Shown: piece by piece, positions 63,760 through 64,000 of the stretch
Position numbering within the stretch: position 1 is the first letter of the stretch
How the letters are laid out: every line of letters starts with the position of its first letter
From: Renibacterium sp.
Lineage (GTDB): Bacteria; Actinomycetota; Actinomycetes; Actinomycetales; Micrococcaceae
Direction: 5' to 3'
Assembly (NCBI GenBank): GCA_017419405.1
Contig: JAFOLH010000006.1
Span: forward strand, 124,001-188,000
Length of the DNA: 64,000 bases
The notes under the pieces: model-generated
What the model saw: the letters and a program-made list of their open reading frames with translations, nothing else
The model's database searches: none
Told to the model about the DNA's origin: nothing
Program-made: the position numbers and the translations under genes

Positions 63760-64000
63760 AATCAAAATCCCCGCACCCTGCGGATGGATAAATTCAAACC
63801 AGCGCCTCCACCGAATGCAGATCGCCAAGCTCACGAAAACCTGGCGCGAAGCCGCAAAAAACGCCGCCAAGACCATCACCCCAGCAAAAACACCCGCCAG
63901 AGTCACCGCCACCATCTGGAAACCACACGCCGGCCGCTACGACCCCGGCAACCTCTACCCCACCGCCAAAGCAATCCTCGACGGCCTCGTCGACGCCGGA
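63743..64000 (+). CDS. RusA-like Holliday junction resolvase, cut by window edge
   Basis: 86 residues visible. PAPCGWINSNQRLHRMQIAKLTKTWREAA at the N-terminus and RYDPGNLYPTAKAILDGLVDAG, the RusA core block with catalytic Asp residues (YDPGNLYPT, DGLVDAG), are present. RusA resolves or cuts branched DNA in phage replication and recombination. ATG at 63743 with AGGAAG upstream. Confidence 0.85.
   Translation, partial: MNPHSEIKIPAPCGWINSNQRLHRMQIAKLTKTWREAAKNAAKTITPAKTPARVTATIWKPHAGRYDPGNLYPTAKAILDGLVDAG

Larger units (their letters stand above)
48719..64000. mobile_element. Prophage, left part (integrase to replication module)
   Basis: Bounded on the left by the tRNA-Val att fragment and cut on the right by the window edge. 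Gene order is integrase, ImmA, unknown pair and repressor (leftward), then Cro-like, excisionase-like, recombination, DUF2303, replication and RusA genes (rightward), as in temperate Siphoviridae-type actinophages. No structural or lysis genes are visible yet. Genes overlap by 1-4 bases through long stretches. Confidence 0.9.

Overview
The window is chromosomal DNA from a high-GC actinobacterium, most likely a member of the Micrococcaceae close to Arthrobacter, Renibacterium or Psychromicrobium. The evidence is the gene content (MptB and GT87 polyprenol-sugar mannosyltransferases, GlbO, oligoribonuclease, EttA, LGFP-repeat VanY, a long GAPDH), the many GTG/TTG starts, ATGA-type overlaps and long intergenic palindromes. 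The species cannot be fixed from sequence reading alone.

Layout. 1-19 kb: trigger factor (left edge), tRNA-Pro and tRNA-Gly, a secreted LGFP/VanY carboxypeptidase, a nei-rpiB pair, a nadX-like gene with a membrane partner, pepN, OsmC, an NAD-epimerase, an mscS-glbO pair, two thioesterases, ettA, a lipoprotein-MFS pair behind a MerR/SoxR-like promoter, an APH-fold kinase and ssb. 19.5-32.8 kb: tRNA-Arg, a polytopic membrane protein, a lacZ-mepB-alkD overlap operon, two GT-C mannosyltransferases around a GNAT gene, orn, tRNA-His, a def-acyltransferase pair, a secreted HNH nuclease and a HEAT-repeat protein. 32.8-34.5 kb: a 1.3-kb cassette with a Tat-exported M23 peptidase, bounded by direct repeats of the rnpB 3' end, then intact rnpB. 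34.5-48.7 kb: a GAF membrane protein, a DUF4190 protein, gap, an alkene reductase, yaaA, VOC, a coiled-coil/zinc-ribbon protein, Nif3, msrA, cysK-cysE, gnd, two tandem candidate small RNA genes with promoters, a PAP2-like protein, a second AlkD-like protein and a small P-loop kinase.

48.7 kb to the right edge is the left part of a prophage inserted in the 3' half of a tRNA-Val gene; its right end lies outside the window. Leftward it carries integrase, ImmA/IrrE protease, an unrecognised two-gene module (4-TM protein plus 349-aa protein) and an HTH repressor. Rightward from an operator region of TTGTAGA half-sites it carries a Cro-like HTH protein, an excisionase-like gene, a RecB/Cas4-like nuclease with a putative ssDNA-binding partner, DUF2303, a tRNA-like gene without a normal anticodon arm, a Spo11/TopoVI-A-like protein, a glutaredoxin, small genes, a PrimPol-D5-SF3 replicative protein, an array of 9-bp iteron-like repeats and the start of a RusA-like resolvase.

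The most notable points are: a cysK that lacks exactly the PLP phosphate-binding loop, apparently by an in-frame 27-bp deletion between repeats; the rnpB-flanked cassette; twin promoter-plus-hairpin units sharing a C5 loop; the G3:U70 tRNA-like RNA of the prophage; and the unknown two-gene module next to the prophage repressor.
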